From a virus: a stretch of DNA of 26,166 nt. The stretch is from positions 1 through 26,166 of IMG/VR virus record IMGVR_UViG_3300027770_000223; one strand, 5' to 3'. Made by a program: the position numbers and the translations under genes. The notes beneath the pieces were generated by a model that saw only the letters and a program-made list of their open reading frames with translations, had not been told where the DNA came from and did no database searches. This document shows positions 11,001 to 17,609 of this stretch, piece by piece; the first letter of the stretch is position 1; every line of letters starts with the position of its first letter.

Positions 11001-13121
11001 GTTTGTTTCATTTGTTAATATTTTATTTACAATAACATTTAAAACTGATGGATGGTCAACAACAACTTTCCATTGTAAATTACCACCTCTACTTGTATTT
11101 TTGTATGTGTATACCGGTTCTGGTCTTCCAATAAAATCGGTGGTGTTCCAATTCGCACTAACGGTTTCAGTAAAAACTAATCCATACGGAGGAAACCACA
11201 TTACTCTACCCCCATTTGGTCCTCTTTCACATATTGCCAAATCAGATACCGTATATCCAGGTGAACCACCTGTTCTCCACGCCAAATTTTCCAATGAAAA
11301 CATATATTTCTTAGCATAAATTTGAGTTGTGTCTCCAATTAAATTACTTGAGTCCTGTCCACCTTCTCGTTTATTTGGTGCAATATTAAGATTATATGTT
11401 TTGTCAAAAACAGAATAACTGAATTTTCTACCTTCAGTTGTCATACCATCTGTTTTTTGTAAATTATTATATTGAAGATACGGTATGTCTTTCGCAAAAA
11501 CTCTACAATATTCTGTGCCAACCTCATTTCCTATCGAACCAACGTAACTTAATACTCTTGAACCTTTTGTTAATTCTTTATATCCATCATTGAACACTTT
11601 ACTTACTTGGTCAATAGCGTTACCTACGTGTTGTAATCTTCTTCCTCCGCTTGGTTGACTATCAATAATTCTTTGGGTATCATCAAGTATTGAACCTTCC
11701 CTAAATGTTCTATTTGTTGACTCTGTTGAGTCGTATGATGTTTGTTTAAAGTTTTGACTTTGATTTGTTACTTCTCCACCAATACCAACTTTTTTACCAG
11801 CATTACCTTTATACTTTGGAGATACCCAAGTAAATCCTCCTTCAATATTACCACCATCACTATACGTAGGACCATTAGCACCCAACCTTACGTCTTGGCT
11901 TGGTCCCTCATATAACTGAGCCATTTCTTGTGGACCATATACAGGTGATTGTTGTTCTTGACCAAATGAATTAACTGGTAAGTCACCACCAGGTGAAAAT
12001 ATTCTTGACGGGTCAGATGTTTTTGAACCAACATAAAAATCACTATTGTTAGTTGTTGAGCCTACAAGAACTCCAGCTACTCTATCAAATAGAGTTCTGT
12101 CGTAATCAGGTTTAAATTTGTTATAATCTAAATTACCAAATAATCTTGATTTTTGACCTCCTCCTGTATTATTTAAAAATAATTGTGAGCCAGTTTTATC
12201 ACCACCTAATAATCTATTAAAAAATTTACCAACGCCATTATTTGATTGTCTAAAAGCGTTTTGTAATTGTGCTATAGTTGTTGGTTGTCCTGGATTAATA
12301 CTTGTATCAAAATACGAACCCGGTATTGTTGATACCGGTAATATACTTCCTGCTAACCTTAAAGCATAATTGGTTGCAGCTAATACAGGATTGGCCGGCA
12401 TTGTAATAGTATAATCAGGTTCTATAAGTGGAACCCTACCTGTAACTAAATTCAATACGTCAGTACCACTTCTAACATTAAAAACGTTAGTTCTTCCTAC
12501 TGTATTTTTTGCTATCTCCCTATTAATGTTATTTTCAAAAGATTCTTTTAATTTTACAGCACCTAATCTAGCCAAAAAAGAGTCTTGACTTAATAAACCA
12601 TTACTACCTAAAGGGTCTTTAGTTAATAAAATAGATGCTGGAGAATATGATGAATTAACTATTGATGCCGGATATGGTTGACTATTTGGTGTTCTATCTT
12701 GGTCAGGTCTTACCGTTTCAAAAGATGCTATAGCATTTGCCGCATCAAAAATTTGTGTTGTATCCGCATAAGCATTTAATGGTCTCCAATTTCTTGGAGC
12801 ATCATATCCCTCATCAATTATATGAGCGTCTTGGAACCCATATTCACCTTCATTTGATTTATTATTTAACAAAGAACCTGGGTCAGGGACTTGTTTATAT
12901 CCACCATCATTACCATATTGGTTTAATGGAAATAATTTATTCGCAAAGGAAGGTTCATCAATAAGTTGGTCCGGACTATCTATAACAGATAAATCTGATT
13001 GAATTACTTCGTAATCAATTGGGGGGTCAGCTTTATTGGGGGACTTGGCATAAGGTACTAAGTTCCTTGTTATCAATTTTTTTCTAAACCCCGCAGAATC
13101 TATCAGTAGTGGACTTGGCAT
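8064..13121 (-). CDS. Very large baseplate structural protein
   Basis: This is a 1685-residue protein with no transmembrane segment or signal peptide. The first 600 residues are rich in Asn, Gly, Pro, Ser and Gln and look extended or modular. Two more ordered stretches stand out. Residues about 607-700 hold Trp-Phe-Pro-Pro-Tyr-Gly, Phe-Ile-Gly-Arg-x-Glu-Pro-Val-Tyr-Thr-Tyr and Val-Asp-His-Pro-Ser-Val-Leu-Asn. Residues about 1125-1210 hold Thr-Ser-Leu-x-Ile-Thr-Tyr, Asn-Pro-Glu-Gly-Ile-Gly-x-Gln-Pro-Met and a Gly-Gly-Ser-Gly-Leu loop, a pattern I associate with tube-initiator/baseplate proteins. It lies directly after the tape measure gene and is coupled to the gp53-like and hub-like genes. 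That is the place of T4 gp48/gp54/wedge genes, so baseplate is the best call. A TATTTAT box precedes the start by 23 bases. No single T4 protein is a clear counterpart. Confidence 0.7.
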   Translation of the reverse strand: MPSPLLIDSAGFRKKLITRNLVPYAKSPNKADPPIDYEVIQSDLSVIDSPDQLIDEPSFANKLFPLNQYGNDGGYKQVPDPGSLLNNKSNEGEYGFQDAHIIDEGYDAPRNWRPLNAYADTTQIFDAANAIASFETVRPDQDRTPNSQPYPASIVNSSYSPASILLTKDPLGSNGLLSQDSFLARLGAVKLKESFENNINREIAKNTVGRTNVFNVRSGTDVLNLVTGRVPLIEPDYTITMPANPVLAATNYALRLAGSILPVSTIPGSYFDTSINPGQPTTIAQLQNAFRQSNNGVGKFFNRLLGGDKTGSQLFLNNTGGGQKSRLFGNLDYNKFKPDYDRTLFDRVAGVLVGSTTNNSDFYVGSKTSDPSRIFSPGGDLPVNSFGQEQQSPVYGPQEMAQLYEGPSQDVRLGANGPTYSDGGNIEGGFTWVSPKYKGNAGKKVGIGGEVTNQSQNFKQTSYDSTESTNRTFREGSILDDTQRIIDSQPSGGRRLQHVGNAIDQVSKVFNDGYKELTKGSRVLSYVGSIGNEVGTEYCRVFAKDIPYLQYNNLQKTDGMTTEGRKFSYSVFDKTYNLNIAPNKREGGQDSSNLIGDTTQIYAKKYMFSLENLAWRTGGSPGYTVSDLAICERGPNGGRVMWFPPYGLVFTETVSANWNTTDFIGRPEPVYTYKNTSRGGNLQWKVVVDHPSVLNVIVNKILTNETNKARIDQMLESFFAGCLKYDLYELAKKYYTIPPNDLQNLQDAISSKNLTKEQLQYSLQTVQSGNNSPGNSASQPVTSSNGANSAPEVTFKTFENLGFYFGNDYPKTFGVNYDTEYSRYTSSGNKTYYQQQSPSTSEQTSSFFNSVVTSNYDKLYDFINELDKQLTNNTEGTVTITIDGTTSPPASKTYNQTLSEKRIDSAFIFFSSNTTIQKWIKTTRLIINKGKALGENAEVLKYDAKSAKFMPAEKVSCSDNDGDNQKISKEIYTTNAMACRRAYISSITSTLKQPPPQEPVNVTQQNPPDVLVGTRIPATTKPQNLEQNPKPNDNITKKVLRALLSECDYFETIKQDTPMVYDNLKEKLKFFQPAFHSTTPEGLNSRLTFLQQCMRPGDTIPTIKQNSPDGKPELQYNDATNTAFGSPPVLVLRVGDFYNTKIIPTSLNITYENLDLNPEGIGIQPMIANITLGFNFVGGSGLKTAVDKLQNALSFNYYANTEMYDDRADVTDDSLKIIDKNFSDYLKTVPPTTNQVQNNNGQSNGDTIGSIISTVKNQSGDTSGTISYATFMDNFSEASQNYFINFINKSKESLKQYNNALLQNWTAERLYVDGNLLSNTIFNVQLIGKPNLDSKKNGLAYRIDKVFDDLISNIKTDNEEEQDRFIKYMSQKKLGFSEKVIRQLKHNYGNFIKNKKSRYQNDITQITQSITIAQQNYIHYLSKANVLLYPPTPTEGTDGYQEKNGNTVIYNISGTTDVYQGSVGTTLDELNQDIKKIGDGLIGYYQLAQNPVSFKYESTNYNGYLLYGGNSENDNTSAKTLLKEVFNPFSKLEEFSNKTFRRMYMILSNDIIDDKNFQTFKKEIIGDIMNNSTILGNGNTDIDKEFSFYWLSIAKPKFENENSITTEFLNSIEKGAFKDFVVYTPFPKNKKRMFTYKTSNNPGSEQKKLIISLNNATQTGNQNTNTKTWNTSVGTNVYVSKIKLN

Positions 13122-13137
13122 CTATACGTTATTTATA

Positions 13138-13144
13138 ATAAATA
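13138..13144 (-). promoter_or_regulatory. TATTTAT box within a perfect inverted repeat, upstream of the 1685-aa gene
   Basis: On the minus strand TATTTAT-T-ATAAATA (plus-strand 13130-13144) is a perfect 7-bp inverted repeat. The box begins 23 bases before the ATG. The right half also spells TATAAATA, the T4 late promoter element, on the coding strand. It lies in the 46-base gap after the tape measure gene. Its role as a late promoter is inferred from recurrence at other virion genes. Confidence 0.45.
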
Positions 13145-13167
13145 GATTATCTATAATTTTTTTAAAT

Positions 13168-15147
13168 TTAGGCCATCCCTGTTTTTTTTATTGCACCGTC
13201 ATCAACTAAACTTTTTCTAACAAAATCAATGACACCATCTTTAAATTCTTTTCTAAATTCAACACTCCCCAAACTATCTTCAAGTAATTTTTTATCCACA
13301 CCTAATGTTGAATTAATATTAATATTCATAGTTAAAGTACCAAAATCAATTTGTCCATCAACAGCAGTTGTTAATGATTCATTACCTGTTCCTTTAACTC
13401 CTCTTAAATTATCATAATTGGCAGATGCAATTTGACCTGTTTGATTTGGTGAGGCAACAACTGGCATACGAACATTTTGATTCGCTTCCGCTTGTGGTGT
13501 CATTTTTGTTTGTGGTTTGGTTGTGTTTGGATTTGTTACTTGTGTTGTTGGTTTTTGTTTTGTTGTTTGTTTTTCCCCGTTAAGATATTTTGCCAAAGGT
13601 TCAAATATTTCACTTTTAGCATATTTTTCAATATCACTTCTTCCTGGTTCTATTTTTTTATTGATATCTTTAATAGCGTCTTTTAATACCGTTAACGCGT
13701 CTCCTTGTACTCCTTTAAATTTGCTTTCTAAGTTTTTTTCAGTTTCTTTTATTTTTAATTGGAAATCTTTATCACTCATCTTATCTTTACCTTTAACTAA
13801 ATCCGCAATTCCTACCATAGCTTTAGATAATTCTTCCGTAATTGGAGCTTTCTGTACAACTCCGCTAACAGTTCCAGTAACAACATTGGAAAGTCTATCA
13901 AGTCCTGAAATATTTTTTCTAATAACAGACAAATCAGCAACACTATATCCTGCCTTTTCTGCAATTGATTTAACATCCGCAGCAATTCTTTGGGTAATAT
14001 CCATTTGACCTCTAGCGATATCTTCCATAGTTTTTGGAGATTTTTCTTGAATCTCCTTTAATTTACCAAACTGGTCTTTTGTTACGTCTCCAAGGCCTTC
14101 CCATATTTCTTGTCCTTGTTTATCTAACCCAAGTTTAACTTGATATTTACCATCTTTCATTACCGCCATATTCGCCAATAATGTCCTATCATCTTCAGGA
14201 ATATCTAATTTAACATCAGATAATCTTCTATTTAAATCAGCGGATGCAATTGCCGCTTTTGATAATTCAGCTGCGGTTGTTCCTAATGGACCTGCCATTT
14301 CTTTTAAAGTTAAAATCCCTTGTGGATTTATTTTGAATGTTTTTGTTTTTTCATCAAATTCCGTAAACTGTTGTGTCGCTTTAATAATACTATCTTGTAA
14401 TGCTCCCGGATTTACCAAAGCATCATTCATCATAGTTAATGGGTCACCTAAATCCCCAACAGCAACTCCCAATCTTTGAAATGCAGATGCAGCTTCTATA
14501 GCTCCTTCAGGACTTAACACTTTATCCGCAAAATCTGCAGTTATTCTCATATCAAATTTTAACATTGAAGCTTGTGCTGCCATCTTTGTTAAACCTTCAA
14601 CACCATTAGAAAAATTAAATCTATTTAATAGGTCCATGTTGTTTAAAACATCTCCCATAACTGTTTTGGCATTAAGTCCAATACTTTGAACATAATGCAC
14701 AGAATCCTCAACATTTTTACCTATATTTTCAGTTTGAACTCCAACATTACTAAATGCGGTAACAATACTTCCAACACTTTTACCTAAAACTTGTGATGTT
14801 GCATATAATTTTCCAATAACTTCTTCTGTTTCAATAACATTTCTTCTAGAAGATTCCGCAATATCTGTTATTGTTTGTCCAACATCAGTTATAGAACCAC
14901 CAAGTCTTGTAACAACAGGAACTGCGTTTGCAAATGCCGAAGACATTTCATCAATTCTTGTTCCAGAAGTTAAGAAACTTTTATCTAATGTTTTTGCCGC
15001 CAAATACATTTTTTCAGCAGACATAGCCATATTTTCCAAAATCTCAGATGAAAAAGTTTTTTTAAAAGAATCTTTCATAGATTCTAATTCTTTTTTATAC
15101 TCTGCGGCTAATTGTTCAGGAGTTTTTTGTTGTTCAAAATCGGCCAT
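13168..15147 (-). CDS. Tail tape measure protein
   Basis: This 659-residue, largely alpha-helical protein sets tail length and is threaded through the tube lumen before ejection. The first 300 residues show the tape-measure pattern of alternating helices rich in Ala, Ser, Val, Met and Gly, with Ser-Arg-Arg-Asn-Val-Ile-Glu-Thr-Glu, Gly-Val-Gln-Thr-Glu-Asn-Ile-Gly and Ala-Ala-Gln-Ala-Ser-Met. Residues about 410-440 resemble a Gly/Val-rich hydrophobic stretch. Residues 510-590 are a Lys/Thr/Gln/Asn/Pro linker, followed by a short C-terminal domain. At about 0.15 nm per residue the length predicts a tail near 100 nm, close to T4 (gp29, 590 residues). It follows the gp26-like and 59-aa genes, as expected for a tape measure behind its chaperones. 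A hairpin and then a TATTTAT box lie just upstream, so it probably has its own promoter. Confidence 0.85.
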   Translation of the reverse strand: MADFEQQKTPEQLAAEYKKELESMKDSFKKTFSSEILENMAMSAEKMYLAAKTLDKSFLTSGTRIDEMSSAFANAVPVVTRLGGSITDVGQTITDIAESSRRNVIETEEVIGKLYATSQVLGKSVGSIVTAFSNVGVQTENIGKNVEDSVHYVQSIGLNAKTVMGDVLNNMDLLNRFNFSNGVEGLTKMAAQASMLKFDMRITADFADKVLSPEGAIEAASAFQRLGVAVGDLGDPLTMMNDALVNPGALQDSIIKATQQFTEFDEKTKTFKINPQGILTLKEMAGPLGTTAAELSKAAIASADLNRRLSDVKLDIPEDDRTLLANMAVMKDGKYQVKLGLDKQGQEIWEGLGDVTKDQFGKLKEIQEKSPKTMEDIARGQMDITQRIAADVKSIAEKAGYSVADLSVIRKNISGLDRLSNVVTGTVSGVVQKAPITEELSKAMVGIADLVKGKDKMSDKDFQLKIKETEKNLESKFKGVQGDALTVLKDAIKDINKKIEPGRSDIEKYAKSEIFEPLAKYLNGEKQTTKQKPTTQVTNPNTTKPQTKMTPQAEANQNVRMPVVASPNQTGQIASANYDNLRGVKGTGNESLTTAVDGQIDFGTLTMNININSTLGVDKKLLEDSLGSVEFRKEFKDGVIDFVRKSLVDDGAIKKTGMA

Positions 15148-15167
15148 AATATTTTTTTTGTTCTATT

Positions 15168-15174
15168 ATAAATA
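15168..15174 (-). promoter_or_regulatory. TATTTAT box, candidate late promoter of the tape measure gene
   Basis: On the minus strand the box starts 27 bases before the ATG and immediately follows the 15176-15203 hairpin. The context CTATTTATAATAGAAC also includes TATAAT. The box is centred in an inverted repeat (TTCTATT, 3-base spacer, AATAGAA; 15161-15177). Hairpin then box then start is consistent with termination followed by new initiation. Confidence 0.45.
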
Positions 15175-15175
15175 G

Positions 15176-15203
15176 AAGAAGGACTGATTTTTCAGTCCTT
15201 CTT
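15176..15203 (-). terminator. Strong 12-bp hairpin after the 59-aa gene
   Basis: AAGAAGGACTGA and TCAGTCCTTCTT form a perfect 12-bp stem with a 4-base loop. Read on the minus strand, the stop codon TGA of the 59-aa gene is the last triplet of the 5' arm, with loop AAAA. The downstream bases (CTATTTAT) are U-rich but not a clean U tract, so it may be a weak terminator or an RNA-stability element. The symmetric stem could act on either strand, but no plus-strand gene ends here. Confidence 0.6.
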
Positions 15204-15371
15204 GTTTTCTTCAATCCATTTATCGAGAAGATATTTTCTAACGAAAATTGGCATCTTTTCGAAATCTTGATATGTTATTTTCATTAATGTATTCAAATAG
15301 TAAAATTCATCTATTTGACCTTTCCTATAATCAGAAGAAAGGACGAAAGAAATCAACCCCAAACCCAACAT
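15192..15371 (-). CDS. Overlapping small protein, candidate tape-measure chaperone/hub assembly factor (gp51/gpT-like)
   Basis: This 59-residue reading frame starts inside the 3' end of the gp26-like gene and overlaps it by 41 bases in another frame. It fills the otherwise empty space before the tape measure gene. The protein has a hydrophobic start and then the ordered part Ile-Asp-Glu-Phe-Tyr-Tyr-Leu-Asn-Thr-Leu (20-29), Tyr-Gln-Asp-Phe-Glu-Lys-Met-Pro (34-41) and a helix Arg-Lys-Tyr-Leu-Leu-Asp-Lys-Trp-Ile-Glu-Glu (45-55). Short helical proteins of this style, with a 'D-F/V-x-x-M/L-P' turn, sit between gp26 and the tape measure in T4-like phages (gp51) and as the T part of G/GT chaperones in siphophages. 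The ATG at 15371 has an AGGAG about 15 bases upstream, which is rather far. An internal ATG at about 15284 would leave only 30 residues. Frameshifting from the gp26-like frame (+1 or -2) is an alternative way of making it. Confidence 0.6.
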   Translation of the reverse strand: MLGLGLISFVLSSDYRKGQIDEFYYLNTLMKITYQDFEKMPIFVRKYLLDKWIEENKKD

Positions 15372-16074
15372 TAAATGTTAGTTTTTCTCCTGATGGGGCT
15401 GTTACTGTTCTATTCATATCTAATTTTGGTTCGTTTGAATCCATAAATTGTCTAATATATTTTGAATCCGCAATAGGCATTTGTTCTACAAACTTTGCAA
15501 TTTCGGCTCTATCAGTACTTCCGTCAACTTCAATAATTTCTTTTTGTAGTCTCCATGTTACTTTCGGAGCAACTCTTCCTTGAGGATACGACTCTGTCAT
15601 TTTTTGTATTTCCATAACCTCACCATAACTTAATGGTTTTATCTTAACCGTTGATTGTGATTTAGGTAATGGTGTTACAAACGTACCATCTTCTAATGGA
15701 GTTTGTCCATTAATTATTGGTAATTCATCCAATCTAACAGTTGTTTGAAATGGTTTCCTTGTTTGGGGGTCAGTTAAAGTTAAATTTATTTCCGGTCCGA
15801 AAGCAGTGTTTCTTAAGAATATTAAAACTGATTCAACATCACCTTCTAATAAATCTTCCACTCTAACATCTGGTTCGTATATCTTTGCTCTAAGAAGGTT
15901 TAATGTAAGGTCTGCTCCTCCAGCCATTAATATATTTTCATCAGAAGCAGTTAAGTATCCAACTTTAATTGACTTTTTTTTATTTTTATAAAAAACTCCT
16001 TGTGATGGTAAAGGAACCACATCGTGTGGTAATGTAAAATTTTGTTGAGCGTAGTCTCTAGTTTGATTATCCAT
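15331..16074 (-). CDS. T4 gp26-like baseplate hub assembly protein / tape-measure chaperone
   Basis: This is a 247-residue soluble protein. The N-terminal third carries the family pattern Leu-Pro-Ser-Gln-Gly-Val-Phe-Tyr (22-29), a short basic strand, Leu-Thr-Ala-Ser-Asp-Glu-Asn-Ile-Leu (41-49), Leu-Leu-Glu-Gly-Asp-x3-Val-Leu-Ile-x-Leu-Arg (about 75-88) and Phe-Gly-Pro-Glu-Ile. This is typical of T4-type baseplate proteins of the gp26 group (Pfam T4_baseplate family, from memory). These help build the hub and are placed directly before the tape measure and its partner. The C-terminus ends Phe-Phe-Arg-Pro-Phe-Phe and overlaps the 59-aa gene. An intrinsic terminator ends two bases before the start codon, so expression seems to need read-through from the tube gene or from a weak promoter in 16116-16158. 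T4 gp26 is about 208 residues. Confidence 0.7.
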   Translation of the reverse strand: MDNQTRDYAQQNFTLPHDVVPLPSQGVFYKNKKKSIKVGYLTASDENILMAGGADLTLNLLRAKIYEPDVRVEDLLEGDVESVLIFLRNTAFGPEINLTLTDPQTRKPFQTTVRLDELPIINGQTPLEDGTFVTPLPKSQSTVKIKPLSYGEVMEIQKMTESYPQGRVAPKVTWRLQKEIIEVDGSTDRAEIAKFVEQMPIADSKYIRQFMDSNEPKLDMNRTVTAPSGEKLTFNVGFGVDFFRPFF

Positions 16075-16076
16075 AT

Positions 16077-16115
16077 AAAAAAATTAACCGTAAAGTTTAT
16101 GTGCTTTACGGTTAA
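16077..16115 (-). terminator. Intrinsic terminator after the tube gene, abutting the gp26-like start codon
   Basis: On the minus strand TTAACCGTAAAG (16115-16104), an 8-base loop and CTTTACGGTTAA (16095-16084) form a perfect 12-bp stem, followed at once by seven T (16083-16077), then AT and the ATG of the next gene at 16074. Stem plus U tract is the classical rho-independent form. No room remains for a promoter between it and the start codon. Confidence 0.85.
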
Positions 16116-16158
16116 GTATAATTGTTATTATTTTTAAATAAATCTTTTCTTTAAAAAA

Positions 16159-16647
16159 TTAGTAAACTAATACACATCTGTCCATTCTTAGTGTTGCTGC
16201 GATTGTTGCCAAAGCATCTGCATTGTAAGCTAATGTATTAAAGTTAACATCTGTTAAGAATGTACCATATAATATCCATTTTTCAACAACAACTCCAGTT
16301 GGGTCCAGCATTTCCAAGTCAATGTCTTTCTTATACCCCGCAGCGTATCCCATTCTACCTGTAACAGACTCAGCGTGTAGACGAACCCATTCCATTAGGG
16401 CTTGAGCCGCAGAAGGTCCTATTGGGTCTCTAAATGTCACGTTAAGTGTTTGCCAGTTAAATCTACCCGCAACAAATGTTGATGTATTTAAAAAAGGTAT
16501 TTCTACAGGATTGATAGTGATGTGAGGTCTTTGGGCTGTTTCTACAAACCACTCATTTATTCCCAAACTTGATGGAAATCTTAAAATGAATCGATTCTGA
16601 CGTTTCGGTTCATACGGTATCGGCATTTTCATTAGTAAATCAGCCAT
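16159..16647 (-). CDS. gp19: Tail tube protein (T4 gp19-like)
   Basis: This 162-residue protein is almost the exact length of T4 gp19 (163). Hexamers of this protein stack into the inner tube through which DNA leaves. Family features visible are the N-terminal Pro-x-Arg-Gln-Asn-Arg-Phe-x-Leu-Arg-Phe-Pro strand (15-26), Ala-Gln-Arg-Pro (38-41), the Phe-Asn-Trp-Gln-Thr-Leu-Asn-Val-Thr-Phe-Arg-Asp-Pro-Ile-Gly block (about 63-77), the helix Ala-Leu-Met-Glu-Trp-Val-Arg, and the C-terminal strands with Leu-Asp-Pro-Thr-Gly-Val-Val-Val-Glu-Lys-Trp and Asn-Thr-Leu-Ala-Tyr. It lies downstream of the sheath gene as usual, with a HAD-like gene between them. A TATTTAT box precedes it by 39 bases, and a strong intrinsic terminator follows, fitting high expression as a separate transcript. 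Confidence 0.92.
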   Translation of the reverse strand: MADLLMKMPIPYEPKRQNRFILRFPSSLGINEWFVETAQRPHITINPVEIPFLNTSTFVAGRFNWQTLNVTFRDPIGPSAAQALMEWVRLHAESVTGRMGYAAGYKKDIDLEMLDPTGVVVEKWILYGTFLTDVNFNTLAYNADALATIAATLRMDRCVLVY

Positions 16648-16679
16648 ATTATTATAATTTTGTTTTTTTGTTTATTTTT

Positions 16680-16686
16680 ATAAATA
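16680..16686 (-). promoter_or_regulatory. TATTTAT box, candidate late promoter of the tube gene
   Basis: On the minus strand CGATATATTTATAAAAATAAAC sits in the 90-base gap between the HAD-like gene and the tube gene (length over several short pieces: CGATA, TATTTAT, AAAAATAAAC). The box starts 39 bases before the ATG. It recurs at other virion genes. The rest of the gap is plain A/T-rich sequence. Confidence 0.45.
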
Positions 16687-16737
16687 TATCGTACTTAAAA
16701 ATTTTTCTATTTACTTTATTTTTAAATAAATTATTTC

Positions 16738-17565
16738 TTATTTAACTTCCTTCTTAATTCCTCCGGCAGTAGAATAAGTCTTAACTAGTTTATCTGGTTT
16801 ATCTTTAAAATGTTTATTCATTACTTCAACATTTCTAATATCATCATCAGAAAATCCAATTAATGGTTTATCTGGTATAAATTTATTGCTAATATCTTTT
16901 TTTAGATACGCTTTTTTATTTAATAACGATGCCATCCCTTTTATGTATGATACAAAATCATCCATTGCCATAACCTTTAATTCTTCAGGGTTAGCACTAG
17001 AACCTCCACCAAACGTTACAGGATGGTATTTGTTAAGTTCTAAATAAGATTTAATAAGTTCATTATCTGACATATCATCTTCATCCACAAAAGACCTATA
17101 TTTTTTTAAGTTTTTAACTAACTCATTTTTATTAATTCCGTTAAATCCCGTAATAATATAATTGTATATTGCTTGTTTTAATGTGTTTGGATTATGTCCT
17201 CTAGCGGTGATTATAGAAAAAATAGACCCATTGTTTATTGATTCTTTAAAATCATCAAATGCTGGTCCTGGTTTTGCCTTCATCGCATCAATCAGAAAAG
17301 TTTTATCTCCTTCGGTTCTAAAGTTTCTGAAAGGACTTTCAGCAAATCCTACAATTTTTTCTCCATTATAATTAAAGGGTTCTTTACCAATCATTGTTCT
17401 ATATTCGGCAAAATCTTCAGTACTCATTCCGACTTCATCACCTTCTTCATTTTTTAGAATAATTTTTGTTGGCATATGAACAATATTATCATCCCAATCG
17501 AATGCATAATATTTCATGTCAGGAGTACCTTCTTCTTTAAAACCTTCTTTAAATTCTTTTCTCAT
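16738..17565 (-). CDS. HAD-superfamily hydrolase-like protein encoded between sheath and tube
   Basis: This 275-residue protein shows three HAD phosphohydrolase motifs. Motif I is Phe-Asp23-Trp-Asp25-Asp-Asn27, with nucleophile and acid/base aspartates. Motif II is Ser-Ile-Ile-Thr120-Ala-Arg-Gly-His. Motif IV is Ile-Gly-Phe-Ser-Asp240-Asp-Asp. The Asn in place of the usual Thr/Gly of motif I, the 'TARGH' form of motif II and a helical insertion between motifs II and IV are typical of a phage HAD branch. Its substrate is not known to me; a nucleotide or nucleic-acid 3'/5' phosphate is one possibility. The given start makes a short Lys/Glu-rich lead. The ATG at 17517 (Met17), with AGAAGG about 10 bases upstream and directly before the catalytic strand, is a good alternative start. 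A terminator hairpin ends 10 bases before the start, so expression should be low relative to the sheath. Confidence 0.75.
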   Translation of the reverse strand: MRKEFKEGFKEEGTPDMKYYAFDWDDNIVHMPTKIILKNEEGDEVGMSTEDFAEYRTMIGKEPFNYNGEKIVGFAESPFRNFRTEGDKTFLIDAMKAKPGPAFDDFKESINNGSIFSIITARGHNPNTLKQAIYNYIITGFNGINKNELVKNLKKYRSFVDEDDMSDNELIKSYLELNKYHPVTFGGGSSANPEELKVMAMDDFVSYIKGMASLLNKKAYLKKDISNKFIPDKPLIGFSDDDIRNVEVMNKHFKDKPDKLVKTYSTAGGIKKEVK

Positions 17566-17575
17566 GTTAAATTAA

Positions 17576-17602
17576 AACTGGGATACAAAATGTACCCCAG
17601 TT
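17576..17602 (-). terminator. Terminator-like hairpin after the sheath gene, just before the HAD-like start codon
   Basis: Read on the minus strand, AACTGGGGTACA pairs with TGTATCCCAGTT (12 bp with one G-U wobble) around a 3-base loop, followed by TTTTAATTTAAC and then ATG at 17565. The U tract is interrupted by two A. It lies 7 bases after the sheath stop codon. Confidence 0.75.
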
Positions 17603-17609
17603 ATTTTTA

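Noticed and set aside
13130-13158. Inverted repeats in the tape measure/1685-aa gap as a terminator
   Set aside because: The repeats are short and entirely A/T except for single G or C bases. One has a 1-base centre and cannot fold well as RNA, so they are better explained as promoter-box palindromes.
13477-14008. Two plus-strand open frames opposite the tape measure gene
   Set aside because: They are the complement of Ala/Ser/Lys/Thr-rich helical coding sequence and give Phe/Cys/Leu-rich translations typical of such shadows. The tape measure frame is clear.
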